Below, in pieces: positions 39,299 to 48,418 of a stretch of DNA of 64,000 bases. The DNA is from Caballeronia catudaia (GTDB lineage Bacteria; Pseudomonadota; Gammaproteobacteria; Burkholderiales; Burkholderiaceae): NCBI RefSeq assembly GCF_001544755.2, contig NZ_FCOF02000010.1, positions 1 to 64,000 on the forward strand, read 5' to 3'. Made by a program: the position numbers and the translations under genes. Below the pieces are notes generated by a model. It was not told the DNA's origin. It ran no database searches and worked only from the letters and a program-made list of their open reading frames with translations. The stretch's first letter is position 1; every line of letters starts with the position of its first letter.

Positions 39299-40003
39299 AT
39301 GAACAAGGTCTATCCCAGCGCGAAGGCTGCGCTCGAGGGCATCGTCAAGGACGGGCAGACGTTCGCCGTCGGCGGTTTCGGGCTGTGCGGCATTCCCGAA
39401 GCGCTCATCGCCGCGCTGCGCGACACGGGCGTGAAAGGCATCACCTGCATCAGCAACAACGCGGGCGTCGACGGCTTCGGCCTCGGTCTCCTGCTGGAGA
39501 CGCGCCAGATCAAGAAGATGATTTCGTCGTACGTCGGCGAAAACAAGGAGTTCGAGCGGCAATATCTCGCCGGCGAACTCGAGCTCGAATTCACGCCGCA
39601 GGGCACGCTCGCCGAGAAGCTGCGTGCGGGCGGCTCGGGCATTCCGGCATTCTTCACGAACACCGGCTTCGGCACCGTGATCGCCGACGGCAAGGAAACG
39701 CGCCAGTTCGGCGAGAACCATTACGTGCTCGAGCATTCGTTGACGGCCGATGTCGGTCTCGTCAAGGCGTGGAAGGCAGACAAGTCCGGCAACCTGATTT
39801 ATCGCCGCACGGCGCGCAACTTCAACCCGATGTGCGCGATGGCGGGCAAGATCACCGTCGTCGAAGTTGAAGAAATCGTCGAGATGGGCGAGCTCGATCC
39901 GGACGCGATCCACACCCCCGGCATTTTCGTGCAGCGCATCGTGCTGAATGCGCATCCGGAAAAGCGCATCGAACAACGCATCGTCCGCGCGAAAGGAGAG
40001 TAA
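39299..40003 (+). CDS. scoA: 3-oxoacid CoA-transferase, subunit A
   Basis: A 234-residue alpha subunit of a family I CoA-transferase. The start [25 protein letters not shown] and the [16 protein letters not shown] segment are typical. It forms a heteromer with the next gene and moves CoA from succinyl-CoA to acetoacetate or a similar 3-oxoacid. It differs clearly from the PcaI copy at 57872 in this same window. The start is fixed by MNKVYPS at 39299. Two bases separate it from scoB. Confidence 0.92.
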   Translation: MNKVYPSAKAALEGIVKDGQTFAVGGFGLCGIPEALIAALRDTGVKGITCISNNAGVDGFGLGLLLETRQIKKMISSYVGENKEFERQYLAGELELEFTPQGTLAEKLRAGGSGIPAFFTNTGFGTVIADGKETRQFGENHYVLEHSLTADVGLVKAWKADKSGNLIYRRTARNFNPMCAMAGKITVVEVEEIVEMGELDPDAIHTPGIFVQRIVLNAHPEKRIEQRIVRAKGE

Positions 40004-40005
40004 TC

Positions 40006-40647
40006 ATGGCTTGGACTCGTGACCAGATGGCCGCGCGCGCGGCGAAGGAACTGCAGGACGGCTTCTATGTGAACCTCGGCATCGGTTTGCCGACGCTCGT
40101 CGCCAATCACGTGCCGGACGGCATGGAAGTGTGGCTGCAGTCGGAAAACGGCCTGCTCGGCATCGGCCCGTCGCCGTATGACGAAGAAGTCGACGCCGAT
40201 CTCATCAACGCCGGCAAGCAGACCGTGACGACGTTGCCGGGCTCTTCGATCTTTTCATCGGCGGATTCGTTCGCGATGATCCGCGGCGGCCACATCAACC
40301 TGGCGATCCTCGGGGCGATGCAGATCAGCAAGAAGGGCGATCTTGCCAACTGGATGATCCCCGGCAAGATGATCAAGGGCATGGGCGGCGCGATGGACCT
40401 CGTCGCCGGCGTGAAGAAGGTCGTCGTGCTGATGGAGCACGTCGCGAAGGGCGACCAGCACAAGATTCTCGAAGAATGCACGCTCCCGCTGACGGGCGTG
40501 GGCGTCGTGAATCGCATCATCACGGATCTCGGCGTGATTGATGTCGTCGACGGCGGGCTGAAGCTCGTCGAACTGGCGGACGGCGTCAGCGTCGAGGAAA
40601 TCCAGAAGAAGACGGGCGCACCGCTCGATGTATCGAGCGTGAAGTGA
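40006..40647 (+). CDS. scoB: 3-oxoacid CoA-transferase, subunit B
   Basis: A 213-residue beta subunit with the catalytic glutamate in [12 protein letters not shown] and a [13 protein letters not shown] stretch. It works with ScoA; the active-site Glu forms the CoA thioester intermediate. The ATG comes two bases after the scoA stop, with AGGAGA overlapping the end of scoA. A hairpin with a T-rich tail follows at 40691. Together the pair probably serves ketone-body or polyhydroxybutyrate turnover, which is inferred from the family. Confidence 0.93.
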   Translation: MAWTRDQMAARAAKELQDGFYVNLGIGLPTLVANHVPDGMEVWLQSENGLLGIGPSPYDEEVDADLINAGKQTVTTLPGSSIFSSADSFAMIRGGHINLAILGAMQISKKGDLANWMIPGKMIKGMGGAMDLVAGVKKVVVLMEHVAKGDQHKILEECTLPLTGVGVVNRIITDLGVIDVVDGGLKLVELADGVSVEEIQKKTGAPLDVSSVK

Positions 40648-40690
40648 CCTCGACGTGACATGAACGCCGTTTGCGCGGCGCGAGCACATA

Positions 40691-40730
40691 AAAGGCGGGC
40701 GGAGCTTTCGGGCTGCGCCCGCTTTGCTTT
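40691..40730 (+). terminator. Probable terminator of scoAB
   Basis: GCGGGC pairs with GCCCGC, with an inner AGC/GCT pairing, followed by TTTGCTTTT. The stem is interrupted, so it is weaker than the others. Confidence 0.5.
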
Positions 40731-40848
40731 TGGCGCGACGGCCGCATATGAGCTGCATGTGCCGAAGGCATCGCCCGTTCGGCCAACGCCCGCTCGACTT
40801 GAGGGAAGGCGCTTTACAATCGTTTGGACTCTTCCACGAGGAAATCCC

Positions 40849-41769
40849 ATGAGCACACCGATCGTCGTCGAAACCGTTCATTCAGATTTGAGCGAGCCGC
40901 GCCAGCGCTTCGTGCAGTGCGCGAGCCCCGCGGGGCTGCATCGCATCGCCTATACGGAATGGGGCGATCCGGCGAACCCGCGCGTGCTGCTCTGCGTGCA
41001 CGGCCTGACGCGCTCGGGGCGCGACTTCGACAGGCTCGCGCAGGCGCTCGCGCATGACTATCGCGTGGTGTGTCCGGACGTCGTCGGGCGCGGCCTGTCC
41101 GACTGGCTCGCCGATCCGCGTTATTACGGCGTGCCGCAGTATGTCGCCGACATGATCACGCTGATCGCGCGCCTGAACGTGGAGACGGTGGACTGGTTCG
41201 GCACGTCGATGGGCGGACTCATCGGCATGGCGCTCGGCGGCCTGCGGAACACGCCGGTCAGGAAGATGCTGCTCAACGATGTCGGACCGCATATCGAGCC
41301 CGTCGCGCTCGAGCGCATCGGAGAATATCTCGGCAAACCGGCGCGCTTCGCGTCGCTCGACGAAGGCGTTCGGCATGCGGCGGCGCTCGCGGCGTCGTTC
41401 GGGCCGCTGACCGACGAGGAATGGGCGAGCATCAACACGCCGCTGCTGCGCGAGCGCGACGACGCCTGGGGCTTTCGCTACGACCCGGGCATCGCGGTGC
41501 CTTTCACGTCGGCCACCGACGAGCAGAATGCGGCCGGCGAGGCGTTCCTGTGGCAATCGCTTGCATCGATCCGAACGCCGGTGCTCGTCGTGCGCGGCGA
41601 GACCTCCGACTTGCTGTCGCGCGAGACGGTCGCGCAGATGGTCGAGAAGGGCCAGGCCGTGACGAGCGTCGAGATTCCGGGCGCAGGGCATGCGCCGGCG
41701 TTTCTTGCCGCGGATCAGATCGCCGTCGCCAAGGGGTTCTTCCTCGGCGATGGCGGCAGCGGGGCATAA
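40849..41769 (+). CDS. Alpha/beta hydrolase
   Basis: A 306-residue alpha/beta hydrolase: oxyanion HG in VLLCVHGLTRSGRDFDRL, nucleophile Ser in FGTSMGGLIG, acid in VVRGETSDLLS and His in PGAGHAPAF. GAGGAAA stands before the ATG at 40849. It differs from the hydrolase at 29178. The RidA gene follows 59 bases on. Homologues in related genomes often precede a RidA gene and relA, but no specific reaction can be named. Confidence 0.85.
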   Translation: MSTPIVVETVHSDLSEPRQRFVQCASPAGLHRIAYTEWGDPANPRVLLCVHGLTRSGRDFDRLAQALAHDYRVVCPDVVGRGLSDWLADPRYYGVPQYVADMITLIARLNVETVDWFGTSMGGLIGMALGGLRNTPVRKMLLNDVGPHIEPVALERIGEYLGKPARFASLDEGVRHAAALAASFGPLTDEEWASINTPLLRERDDAWGFRYDPGIAVPFTSATDEQNAAGEAFLWQSLASIRTPVLVVRGETSDLLSRETVAQMVEKGQAVTSVEIPGAGHAPAFLAADQIAVAKGFFLGDGGSGA

Positions 41770-41828
41770 TATTGGGCTGAGCGTGCGTCGTTCAGCACCG
41801 TTTCCACTTCAACGATCAGGAACACACA

Positions 41829-42182
41829 ATGGCAGTCATTCGTCACCACGTCGGCCCGCGCCTGTCCGAGATCGCGATCCACAACGGCACGGTGTATCTC
41901 GCCGGCCAGATCGCCGAGGACACGGATCAGGACATCGCCGGACAGATGCGCGAAGTGCTCGGCCACATCGACCGCTTGCTCGAAGAAGCGAACAGCGACA
42001 AGTCGCATCTGCTGTCGGTGCAGATCTATATCGCCGACATGGTCCATTTTCCCGGCATGAACGCCGTGTGGGATTCGTGGGTCGCTCAGGACAACTCGCC
42101 GCCGCGCGCCACGGTGGAATCGAAGCTCGCCAATCCGGCGTGCCTCGTCGAAGTCGTCGTGATCGCTGCCCAACGTACCTGA
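41829..42182 (+). CDS. RidA/YjgF family protein
   Basis: A 117-residue RidA-superfamily protein with AIHNGTVYLAGQIAED at the start, LLSVQIYIADMVHFPGMNAVWDSWV in the middle, and NSPPRATVESKLANPACLVEVVVIAA at the end. The Arg of PPRATVE is at the position of the residue that RidA uses to bind keto or imino acids. RidA proper hydrolyses 2-aminoacrylate to pyruvate, but this is a more distant subgroup, so deaminase activity is only possible. It lies between a hydrolase gene and relA on the same strand. Confidence 0.88.
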   Translation: MAVIRHHVGPRLSEIAIHNGTVYLAGQIAEDTDQDIAGQMREVLGHIDRLLEEANSDKSHLLSVQIYIADMVHFPGMNAVWDSWVAQDNSPPRATVESKLANPACLVEVVVIAAQRT

Positions 42183-42227
42183 ACGTGGCAGATCGTTCGT
42201 ATCGCCTTATGTAGTGGCATCACCCGC

Positions 42228-44462
42228 ATGACCGAGACCGCCATCTCCGCCGAAACCCTGCCCGAGCCGTCCATCGACGACGCGCTCGCGTTCGTGCGCG
42301 AGCACGCGAAGGATGCGCGTGTCTCGACGGGCGAACTGCTCGCCGATCACGCGGTGGGCACCGCGCGCATCATGCAGACGCTCAACGTCGATGCGCACGC
42401 GGTCGCGGCGGCGGCGCTGTTCGTGCTGGCGCCGCATCTCGACGATCCGGACAAGATCATCGCCGAACGTTTCGGCCCGGAAGTGCAGCGGCTCGTCGGC
42501 GATGTGAGGAAGCTCTTGCGGCTCGGTTCGGTCAGCTCGCGCGCCACGCTCGCGGAACTGCCCGAGAACACGCGCGATGCGCAGGCCGCGCGCCGCGCGC
42601 AGGTCGAGGCGCTGCGCAAGATGCTGCTCGCGTTCGCGCAGGACATCCGCGTGGTGCTGATCCGGCTCGCATCGCGCGTGCAGACGTTGCGTTATCACGC
42701 CGCGCACAAGACCGATCCGTCGCCCGACGTGCCGCGCGAGACGCTGGAAATCTACGCGCCGCTCGCCAATCGGCTCGGCATCTGGCAACTGAAGTGGGAG
42801 CTGGAGGATCTGTCGTTCCGCTTCGAAGATCCGGTCACGTACAAACGCATCGCGAAACTGCTCGACGAGAAGCGCGTCGAGCGCGAGAGCTATGTGACCG
42901 AGGCGATCGCGCGACTGCAGAAAGAGCTCGACACCGCCCACATCAAGGCGGACGTGAGCGGGCGGCCGAAGCACATTTACAGCATCTGGAAGAAGATGCG
43001 CGGCAAGCAGCTCGACTTCTCCGAGCTGAACGACGTGCGCGCGTTTCGCGTGATCGTCGGCGACATCAAGGACTGCTACACCGTGCTCGGCATCGTGCAC
43101 AACCTGTGGCAGCCGGTGCCGCGCGAGTTCGACGACTACATCTCGCGGCCGAAGCCCAACGGCTACAAGTCGCTGCATACGGTCGTCATCGGCGACGACG
43201 GGCGCGCGTTCGAAGTGCAGATTCGCACTTACGAGATGCATCAGTTCGCCGAGTACGGTGTGGCTGCGCACTGGCGCTACAAGGAAGCGGGCGCGCGCGG
43301 CTACGCGGGCCAGGTGACGGCGAGCGAGAAATACGACGAGAAGATCGCGTGGCTGCGTCAGCTTCTCGCATGGAAGGACGATGTCGAAGGCGAACATGGC
43401 GGCGAGCAGCGGGGCTGGCAGCATCTGCGCGACGCCACGCTCGACGACGATCATATCTACGTGCTCACGCCGCAGGCGCGCGTGATCGCATTGCCGCAGG
43501 GCGCAACGGCCGTCGATTTCGCCTATCACCTGCACAGCGAGCTCGGGCATCGCTGCCGGGGCGCGCGCGTCGACGGCGCGATGGTGCCGCTCAACACGCC
43601 GCTCTCGAACGGGCAGACGGTCGAGATCGTCGCGGTGAAAGAGGGCGGCCCTTCGCGCGACTGGCTCAATCCGCAACTCGGCTATCTGCACAGCGCGCGG
43701 GCGCGGCAGAAGGTGCGGTCGTGGTTCCTCGCGGCGGACGCGGCGGAGAACATCGCGGCTGGACGGACGATCGTCGAAAAGACCTTGCAGCGCGAAGGCA
43801 AGACCTCGGTCAGCCTGGAGCAGCTCGCGGCGAAGCTCGGCTTCAAGACGCCGGAAGAGCTTTACGCGGTCGTCGCGAAGGAAGAGTTCAGTCTGCGCAA
43901 CATCGAGCACGCGCTCTCCGACACGCCGCCGCCCGAGCCCGAGCCGGAAGCGCCCGAGCAGTTCGAAAAGCGCAGCAGCGGGCAGAGCGTCGCGCACGGC
44001 GCATCGACGGGCGTGCTCGTGGTCGGCGTCGATGCGCTCCTCACGCAACTCGCGCGCTGTTGCCGTCCGGCGCCGCCCGATGCGATCGCCGGCTTCGTCA
44101 CGCGCGGCAAAGGCATGTCCGTCCACCGCACGGATTGCGCGACGTTCAAGCGCATGTCGCAGCGCTCGCCGGAGCGCGTGCTGCACACGACGTGGTCCGC
44201 GGACGTGATGAACGGCCGTGGATCGTCGGTGTATCCGGTGGATCTCGCGGCGGAATCGGCGGATCGGCAAGGCTTGCTGCGCGATATCTCCGAAGTGTTC
44301 GCGCGCGAGAAGATCAATGTGATCGGCGTGAAGAGCCAGAGCCGCCGGAATATCGCGTATATGCAGTTCACCGTGGAAGTGTCGAATGCCGCGCAGATTC
44401 AACGCGCCTGTACGCTGCTCGGCGAAGTGCAGGGCGTCATTCGCGCGTCACGGCGAGCATAA
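42228..44462 (+). CDS. relA: (p)ppGpp synthetase RelA
   Basis: A 744-residue Rel-family protein. The N-terminal HD hydrolase domain is degenerate: where SpoT has HDxxED, this protein has APHLDD. The synthetase domain (about 240-370) is intact, with FSELNDVRAFRVIV and PREFDDYISRPKPNGYKSLHT; the E-x-D-D form is that of synthetase-only RelA. TGS (about 400-460), a Cys/His-rich part with ARCCRPAPPD and a C-terminal ACT domain follow. It makes (p)ppGpp when uncharged tRNA meets the ribosome. It is followed by the tRNA-Val gene and thrS. Confidence 0.96.
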   Translation: MTETAISAETLPEPSIDDALAFVREHAKDARVSTGELLADHAVGTARIMQTLNVDAHAVAAAALFVLAPHLDDPDKIIAERFGPEVQRLVGDVRKLLRLGSVSSRATLAELPENTRDAQAARRAQVEALRKMLLAFAQDIRVVLIRLASRVQTLRYHAAHKTDPSPDVPRETLEIYAPLANRLGIWQLKWELEDLSFRFEDPVTYKRIAKLLDEKRVERESYVTEAIARLQKELDTAHIKADVSGRPKHIYSIWKKMRGKQLDFSELNDVRAFRVIVGDIKDCYTVLGIVHNLWQPVPREFDDYISRPKPNGYKSLHTVVIGDDGRAFEVQIRTYEMHQFAEYGVAAHWRYKEAGARGYAGQVTASEKYDEKIAWLRQLLAWKDDVEGEHGGEQRGWQHLRDATLDDDHIYVLTPQARVIALPQGATAVDFAYHLHSELGHRCRGARVDGAMVPLNTPLSNGQTVEIVAVKEGGPSRDWLNPQLGYLHSARARQKVRSWFLAADAAENIAAGRTIVEKTLQREGKTSVSLEQLAAKLGFKTPEELYAVVAKEEFSLRNIEHALSDTPPPEPEPEAPEQFEKRSSGQSVAHGASTGVLVVGVDALLTQLARCCRPAPPDAIAGFVTRGKGMSVHRTDCATFKRMSQRSPERVLHTTWSADVMNGRGSSVYPVDLAAESADRQGLLRDISEVFAREKINVIGVKSQSRRNIAYMQFTVEVSNAAQIQRACTLLGEVQGVIRASRRA

Positions 44463-44517
44463 TCGGGCGGCATTGAACGGATCGGCGAATATTTTCCAAT
44501 TTTCTGAAGATAAGCAC

Positions 44518-44546
44518 TTGCCAAGATCTGAAACGCTCCATATAAT
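44518..44546 (+). promoter_or_regulatory. Sigma-70 promoter of the tRNA-Val gene
   Basis: TTGCCA at 44518-44523 and a perfect TATAAT at 44541-44546 are separated by 17 bases and end 12 bases before the mature tRNA. Confidence 0.85.
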
Positions 44547-44558
44547 CTCACTTCTTTC

Positions 44559-44635
44559 AGGCTCGTAGCTCAGCTGGTTAGAGCACCACCTTGACATGGT
44601 GGGGGTCGTTGGTTCGAGTCCAATCGAGCCTACCA
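44559..44635 (+). tRNA. tRNA-Val (GAC)
   Basis: A 77-base tRNA. The acceptor AGGCTCG pairs with CGAGCCT and is followed by A and an encoded CCA. The D arm is GCTC/GAGC, the anticodon stem CCACC/GGTGG with loop TTGACAT (anticodon GAC, reading GUC and GUU valine codons), and the T arm GTTGG/CCAAT with TTCGAGT. It has its own promoter just upstream. Confidence 0.97.
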
Positions 44636-44814
44636 ACGAAAACGAAGCTTCGGCGGGTGTAAATCTCCGAGGGTTCAAACCGCAAGAAGCGCTCAGCGCA
44701 AAAGGCGAAAAAAATGGCACGTCGAACGTTGACCGATACAAAGTCGGAACGACGCCAGTCGAGGACCTAATTCGCCTTCTGCCAATTTGTTTCGCGGTAA
44801 GTGTGAAAAGTGAA

Positions 44815-44848
44815 TGCGGCCCCTCGATAGCGGGGCCGCATTTTTTTT
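44815..44848 (+). terminator. Strong terminator between tRNA-Val and thrS
   Basis: TGCGGCCCC pairs with GGGGCCGCA around eight bases and is followed by eight T residues. It ends the tRNA transcript, or acts as an attenuator if transcription continues into thrS, whose ATG is 82 bases further on. Confidence 0.85.
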
Positions 44849-44914
44849 GCCTTGCGATTTTCGAAACGGAGATCGCAAGGCAATGCTTAATCGAAATCGC
44901 CCGGCGTGCGCCGG
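44849..44914 (+). promoter_or_regulatory. thrS: thrS leader with two hairpins
   Basis: GCCTTGCGAT (44849-44858) pairs perfectly with ATCGCAAGGC (44872-44881), and a short CCGGC/GCCGG hairpin with loop GTGC (44901-44914) ends seven bases before the GGAG ribosome-binding site. In Escherichia coli ThrRS represses its own mRNA by binding tRNA-like hairpins in the same place. That these hairpins do so here is inference. Confidence 0.4.
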
Positions 44915-44930
44915 CGTCTTGGAGAACGAT

Positions 44931-46838
44931 ATGGTTTCGGTACGTTTGCCTGATGGGTCGGTCCGACAATACGACCACCCGGTGACCGTCGCGGAAGTCG
45001 CGGCATCGATCGGCGCGGGCCTCGCCAAGGCGGCGCTGGCCGGCAAGCTCAACGGTGAACTCGTCGACACCTCGTTTCTGATCGACAAGGATTCCTCGCT
45101 CGCCATCGTCACGGACAAGGACCCCGAGGGGATCGATGTCGTGCGCCACTCGGCTGCGCATTTGCTCGCCTACGCGGTGAAGGATCTGTTCCCCGAGGCG
45201 CAGGTGACCATCGGGCCGGTCATCGACAACGGCTTCTACTACGACTTCTCGTACAGCCGTCCCTTCACGCCCGAAGACCTCGAAAAGATCGAAAAGCGCA
45301 TGCAGGAACTGGCTCAGAAGAATGAGCCGGTGTCGCGCCGCGTCGTAACGCGCGACGAGGCCGTCGAGTACTTCAAGAGCATCGGCGAAGCGTACAAGGC
45401 TGAGATCATCCAGTCGATTCCGGAAAGCGATGAGATCCGGCTTTACTCGCACGGCAATTTCATCGACCTGTGCCGCGGCCCGCACGTGCCGTCGACCGGC
45501 AAGCTGAAGGTTTTCAAACTGATGAAAGTCGCGGGCGCATACTGGCGCGGCGACTCGAAGAACGAGCAGCTCCAGCGCATCTACGGCACCGCGTGGACGA
45601 AGAAGGAAGATCAGGACGCGTACCTGCACATGCTGGAAGAGGCCGAGAAGCGCGATCACCGCAAGCTCGGCAAGCAGCTCGACCTGTTCCATCTGCAGGA
45701 CGAGGCGCCGGGCATGGTGTTCTGGCATCCGAAAGGCTGGTCGCTGTGGCAGCAGGTCGAGCAATACATGCGCCGCCGCGTGAACGAGGCCGGCTATCTC
45801 GAAATCAAGACTCCGATGGTGATGGACCGCTCCCTGTGGGAAGCGTCGGGCCACTGGCAGAACTATCGTGAAAACATGTTCACGACCGAATCGGAAAAAC
45901 GCGACTACGCCATCAAGCCGATGAACTGTCCGGGCCACGTCCAGGTGTTCAACCACGGGCTGCGCTCGTACCGCGATCTGCCGCTGCGCTATGCAGAGTT
46001 CGGCTCGTGTCACCGCAACGAGCCGTCGGGCGCGCTGCACGGCCTGATGCGCGTGCGCGGCTTCGTCCAGGATGATGCGCACATCTTCTGTACCGAAGAC
46101 CAGTTCATCGCGGAGTCGATCGCCTTCAATACGCTGGCGATGAGTGTGTACAAGGATTTCGGATTCGATCACATCGACATCAAGCTGTCGCTGCGTCCGG
46201 AACAGCGCGCCGGCACCGATGAAACCTGGGATCGCGCGGAGCAGGGCCTGCGCGAGGCGCTCACCGCCTGCGGCCTGAAGTGGGAAGAACTCGCGGGCGA
46301 AGGCGCGTTTTACGGTCCGAAGATCGAATACCACATCAAGGATGCGCTCGGCCGCTCCTGGCAGTGCGGCACGCTGCAGCTCGATATGGTGCTGCCGGAG
46401 CGTCTCGGCGCGGAGTACGTCGCCGAGGACAACAGCCGGCGCCGTCCGGTGATGCTCCACCGTGCGATCGTCGGTTCGATGGAGCGTTTCCTCGGCATTT
46501 TGATCGAGCACCATGCCGGTGCAATGCCGCCGTGGCTCGCCCCGATCCAGGCCGTTGTGCTGAATATTGCCGAAAGTCAGGCGGAATATGCCGGAAATCT
46601 GACCCAATCGTTGCAAAAACAAGGGCTTAGAGTGGAGTCCGATTTGCGCAATGAGAAGATTAGCTATAAAATACGGGAGCACACGCTGCAAAAGGTTCCC
46701 TATTTGCTGGTCGTCGGGGACAAGGAGCGTGATGCGCAAACCGTAGCCGTGCGTGCTCGTGGCGGTGTCGATCTGGGCGTAATGCCGGTCGACGCATTTC
46801 TGGAGCGCCTGCATCAGGAAGTGCGGGCGTTCAAGTAA
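44931..46838 (+). CDS. thrS: Threonyl-tRNA synthetase
   Basis: A 635-residue class II synthetase in the usual order: TGS domain (about 1-62), editing domain with [11 protein letters not shown] (about 75-220), catalytic core with [27 protein letters not shown] and zinc ligands Cys (MNCPGH) and His, and the anticodon-binding domain from about 535. GGAG six bases ahead fixes ATG at 44931; the frame is open upstream through the terminator. It attaches threonine to tRNA-Thr and edits serine. infC follows after 47 bases. Confidence 0.97.
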   Translation: MVSVRLPDGSVRQYDHPVTVAEVAASIGAGLAKAALAGKLNGELVDTSFLIDKDSSLAIVTDKDPEGIDVVRHSAAHLLAYAVKDLFPEAQVTIGPVIDNGFYYDFSYSRPFTPEDLEKIEKRMQELAQKNEPVSRRVVTRDEAVEYFKSIGEAYKAEIIQSIPESDEIRLYSHGNFIDLCRGPHVPSTGKLKVFKLMKVAGAYWRGDSKNEQLQRIYGTAWTKKEDQDAYLHMLEEAEKRDHRKLGKQLDLFHLQDEAPGMVFWHPKGWSLWQQVEQYMRRRVNEAGYLEIKTPMVMDRSLWEASGHWQNYRENMFTTESEKRDYAIKPMNCPGHVQVFNHGLRSYRDLPLRYAEFGSCHRNEPSGALHGLMRVRGFVQDDAHIFCTEDQFIAESIAFNTLAMSVYKDFGFDHIDIKLSLRPEQRAGTDETWDRAEQGLREALTACGLKWEELAGEGAFYGPKIEYHIKDALGRSWQCGTLQLDMVLPERLGAEYVAEDNSRRRPVMLHRAIVGSMERFLGILIEHHAGAMPPWLAPIQAVVLNIAESQAEYAGNLTQSLQKQGLRVESDLRNEKISYKIREHTLQKVPYLLVVGDKERDAQTVAVRARGGVDLGVMPVDAFLERLHQEVRAFK

Positions 46839-46885
46839 GTCACTCGCAGCGCGGCTTGTTTTTTAATCTTTAGAGGAAACGTAAC

Positions 46886-47413
46886 ATCGCTACTGATAAG
46901 TCGTCACATCGCATCAACGGTGAGATTACCGCACCGGAAGTGCGCTTGGTCGGAGTGGACAACGAGCCGCTCGGAATCGTGAAACTGGCCGAGGCTTTCC
47001 GCCAATCGGAACAGCTCGACGTGGATCTCGTCGAAATCGCGCCGCAGGCTTCGCCGCCTGTCTGCCGTTTGATGGATTACGGCAAGTTCAAGTACTCGGA
47101 AGCGAAGAAGCAGCACGAGGCGAAATTGAAGCAGAAGATCGTGCAGGTGAAGGAAGTCAAATTCCGCCCCGGCACGGATGACGGTGACTACAACGTCAAG
47201 CTTCGTAACCTCACGCGCTTCCTCGAAGACGGCGACAAGACGAAAATCACGTTGCGTTTCCGCGGTCGCGAAATGGCGCACCAGGAAATCGGCATGCGCA
47301 TGCTCGAACGTCTGAAGACGGATCTGGACGAATACGGTCAGGTCGAGCAGATGCCGAAGATGGAAGGGCGCCAGATGATCATGGTGCTTGCCCCGAAGAA
47401 GAAGGCTAAGTAA
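46886..47413 (+). CDS. infC: Translation initiation factor IF-3 with an AUC start codon
   Basis: The conserved N-terminus [22 protein letters not shown] begins at 46886 with ATC, preceded by AGAGGA eight bases upstream. No ATG or GTG supports that N-terminus; a start at the GTG at 46940 would lose the first 18 residues. The 175-residue product (Met first) has the IF3 N-domain, a Lys-rich linker ([18 protein letters not shown]) and the C-domain with [20 protein letters not shown]3 rejects non-standard start codons, so a rare start lets it repress itself, as with AUU in Escherichia coli. It is followed by rpmI and rplT. Confidence 0.92.
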   Translation: MATDKSSHRINGEITAPEVRLVGVDNEPLGIVKLAEAFRQSEQLDVDLVEIAPQASPPVCRLMDYGKFKYSEAKKQHEAKLKQKIVQVKEVKFRPGTDDGDYNVKLRNLTRFLEDGDKTKITLRFRGREMAHQEIGMRMLERLKTDLDEYGQVEQMPKMEGRQMIMVLAPKKKAK

Positions 47414-47641
47414 GGCAAGCAGTAAGACGATGGATCGCGCGCCGTCGCAAGGCGGCTGGCGCGGCATTGTCGGAAGTTTCAGAGGGGCGTCGTTTCTGCG
47501 GCGCCGCTCATGAAGAGCGGCGGCTCGAAAGAGCCGAACGCACACAAGTGGAGCGTGGGTTTCGAAGGGCGGGAAGGGATCTGGCCAGTAGAGGAAGATC
47601 AGCCGCACACCCATGACCATCTAATAAACTGGAGTTGTTTC

Positions 47642-47839
47642 ATGCCGAAGATGAAGACCAAGAAGAGTGCTGCAAAGCGCTTCGTGGTGCGTCCGGGCGG
47701 TACCGTCAAGCGCGGTCAAGCGTTCAAGCGCCACATTCTTACCAAGAAAACCACCAAGAACAAACGCCATCTGCGTGGCTCCACGGCCGTTCATGATTCC
47801 GATCTGAACTCCGTTCGCGCAATGCTGCCGTTCGCCTAA
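47642..47839 (+). CDS. rpmI: 50S ribosomal protein L35
   Basis: A 65-residue basic protein with [14 protein letters not shown] and the end [10 protein letters not shown], typical of L35. The ATG at 47642 is clear from the family; an open frame to 47510 has no likeness. It lies in the conserved infC-rpmI-rplT unit. The 228-base space after infC is long and GC-rich, with GGCGCCGCTC repeats able to fold; in gamma-proteobacteria L20 binds such a region to repress rpmI and rplT. That was not tested here. Confidence 0.96.
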   Translation: MPKMKTKKSAAKRFVVRPGGTVKRGQAFKRHILTKKTTKNKRHLRGSTAVHDSDLNSVRAMLPFA

Positions 47840-47864
47840 CCTCATCTAACTTAAGGAGAGCAAC

Positions 47865-48224
47865 ATGCCTCGAGTAAAACGTGGGGTTACCGCACGGGCC
47901 CGTCACAAGAAGATCATCCGTCTGGCCAAGGGTTACCGCGGCCGTCGCAATAACGTCTATCGCATCGCCAAGCAGGCGGTCATGCGCGCAGGCCAGTACG
48001 CCTACCGCGATCGCCGCAACAAGAAGCGTGTGTTCCGCGCACTGTGGATCACGCGTATCAACGCGGCGGTGCGTCAGCATGACATGACCTACAGCGTGTT
48101 CATCAACGGCCTGAAGAAGGCGTCGATCGAACTCGACCGCAAGGTTCTGGCTGACATGGCTGTGTTCGACAAGGCCGCTTTTGCTGCGATCGTGAAGCAG
48201 GTGAAAGCCGCCGTTGCAGCCTAA
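47865..48224 (+). CDS. rplT: 50S ribosomal protein L20
   Basis: A 119-residue basic protein with [38 protein letters not shown] and [21 protein letters not shown], all typical of L20. It binds 23S rRNA early in 50S assembly and can repress its own operon. AAGGAGAGC just before the ATG is a strong ribosome-binding site. A terminator follows 67 bases later, before pheS. Confidence 0.97.
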   Translation: MPRVKRGVTARARHKKIIRLAKGYRGRRNNVYRIAKQAVMRAGQYAYRDRRNKKRVFRALWITRINAAVRQHDMTYSVFINGLKKASIELDRKVLADMAVFDKAAFAAIVKQVKAAVAA

Positions 48225-48290
48225 TTGCGAGATTAGTACTGCGTGGTTCGCCTCTTCGCCGCCAAGCTGTTGAGGGCGGCGACAAGGTAG

Positions 48291-48320
48291 AAAACGGGGC
48301 TCTCACCGAGCCCCGTTTTT
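48291..48320 (+). terminator. Terminator between rplT and pheS
   Basis: AAAACGGGGCTC pairs perfectly with GAGCCCCGTTTT around TCACC, and the right arm runs into a T run. It ends the infC operon, or attenuates read-through into pheST. Confidence 0.85.
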
Positions 48321-48418
48321 GTTGGTCGGACGGTTTTGCGCATGGCTTGCACCGGTTTTCATCGACTCAGGCCACGCCCAAAACCGAACTTAGTCAGAAC
48401 TTCGAAAAGATGGGATCA

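Noticed and set aside
42207-44402. 731-codon minus-strand frame over relA
   Set aside because: relA is intact with all domains; the antisense product has no recognisable domain.
44660-44682. Sequence GAGGGTTCAAACC after tRNA-Val resembling a tRNA T arm
   Set aside because: No acceptor, D arm or anticodon stem can be folded around it, so it is not a second tRNA or clear remnant.
44448-46814. 788-codon minus-strand frame over thrS and tRNA-Val
   Set aside because: It would read through a tRNA gene and a strong terminator and is antisense to thrS.
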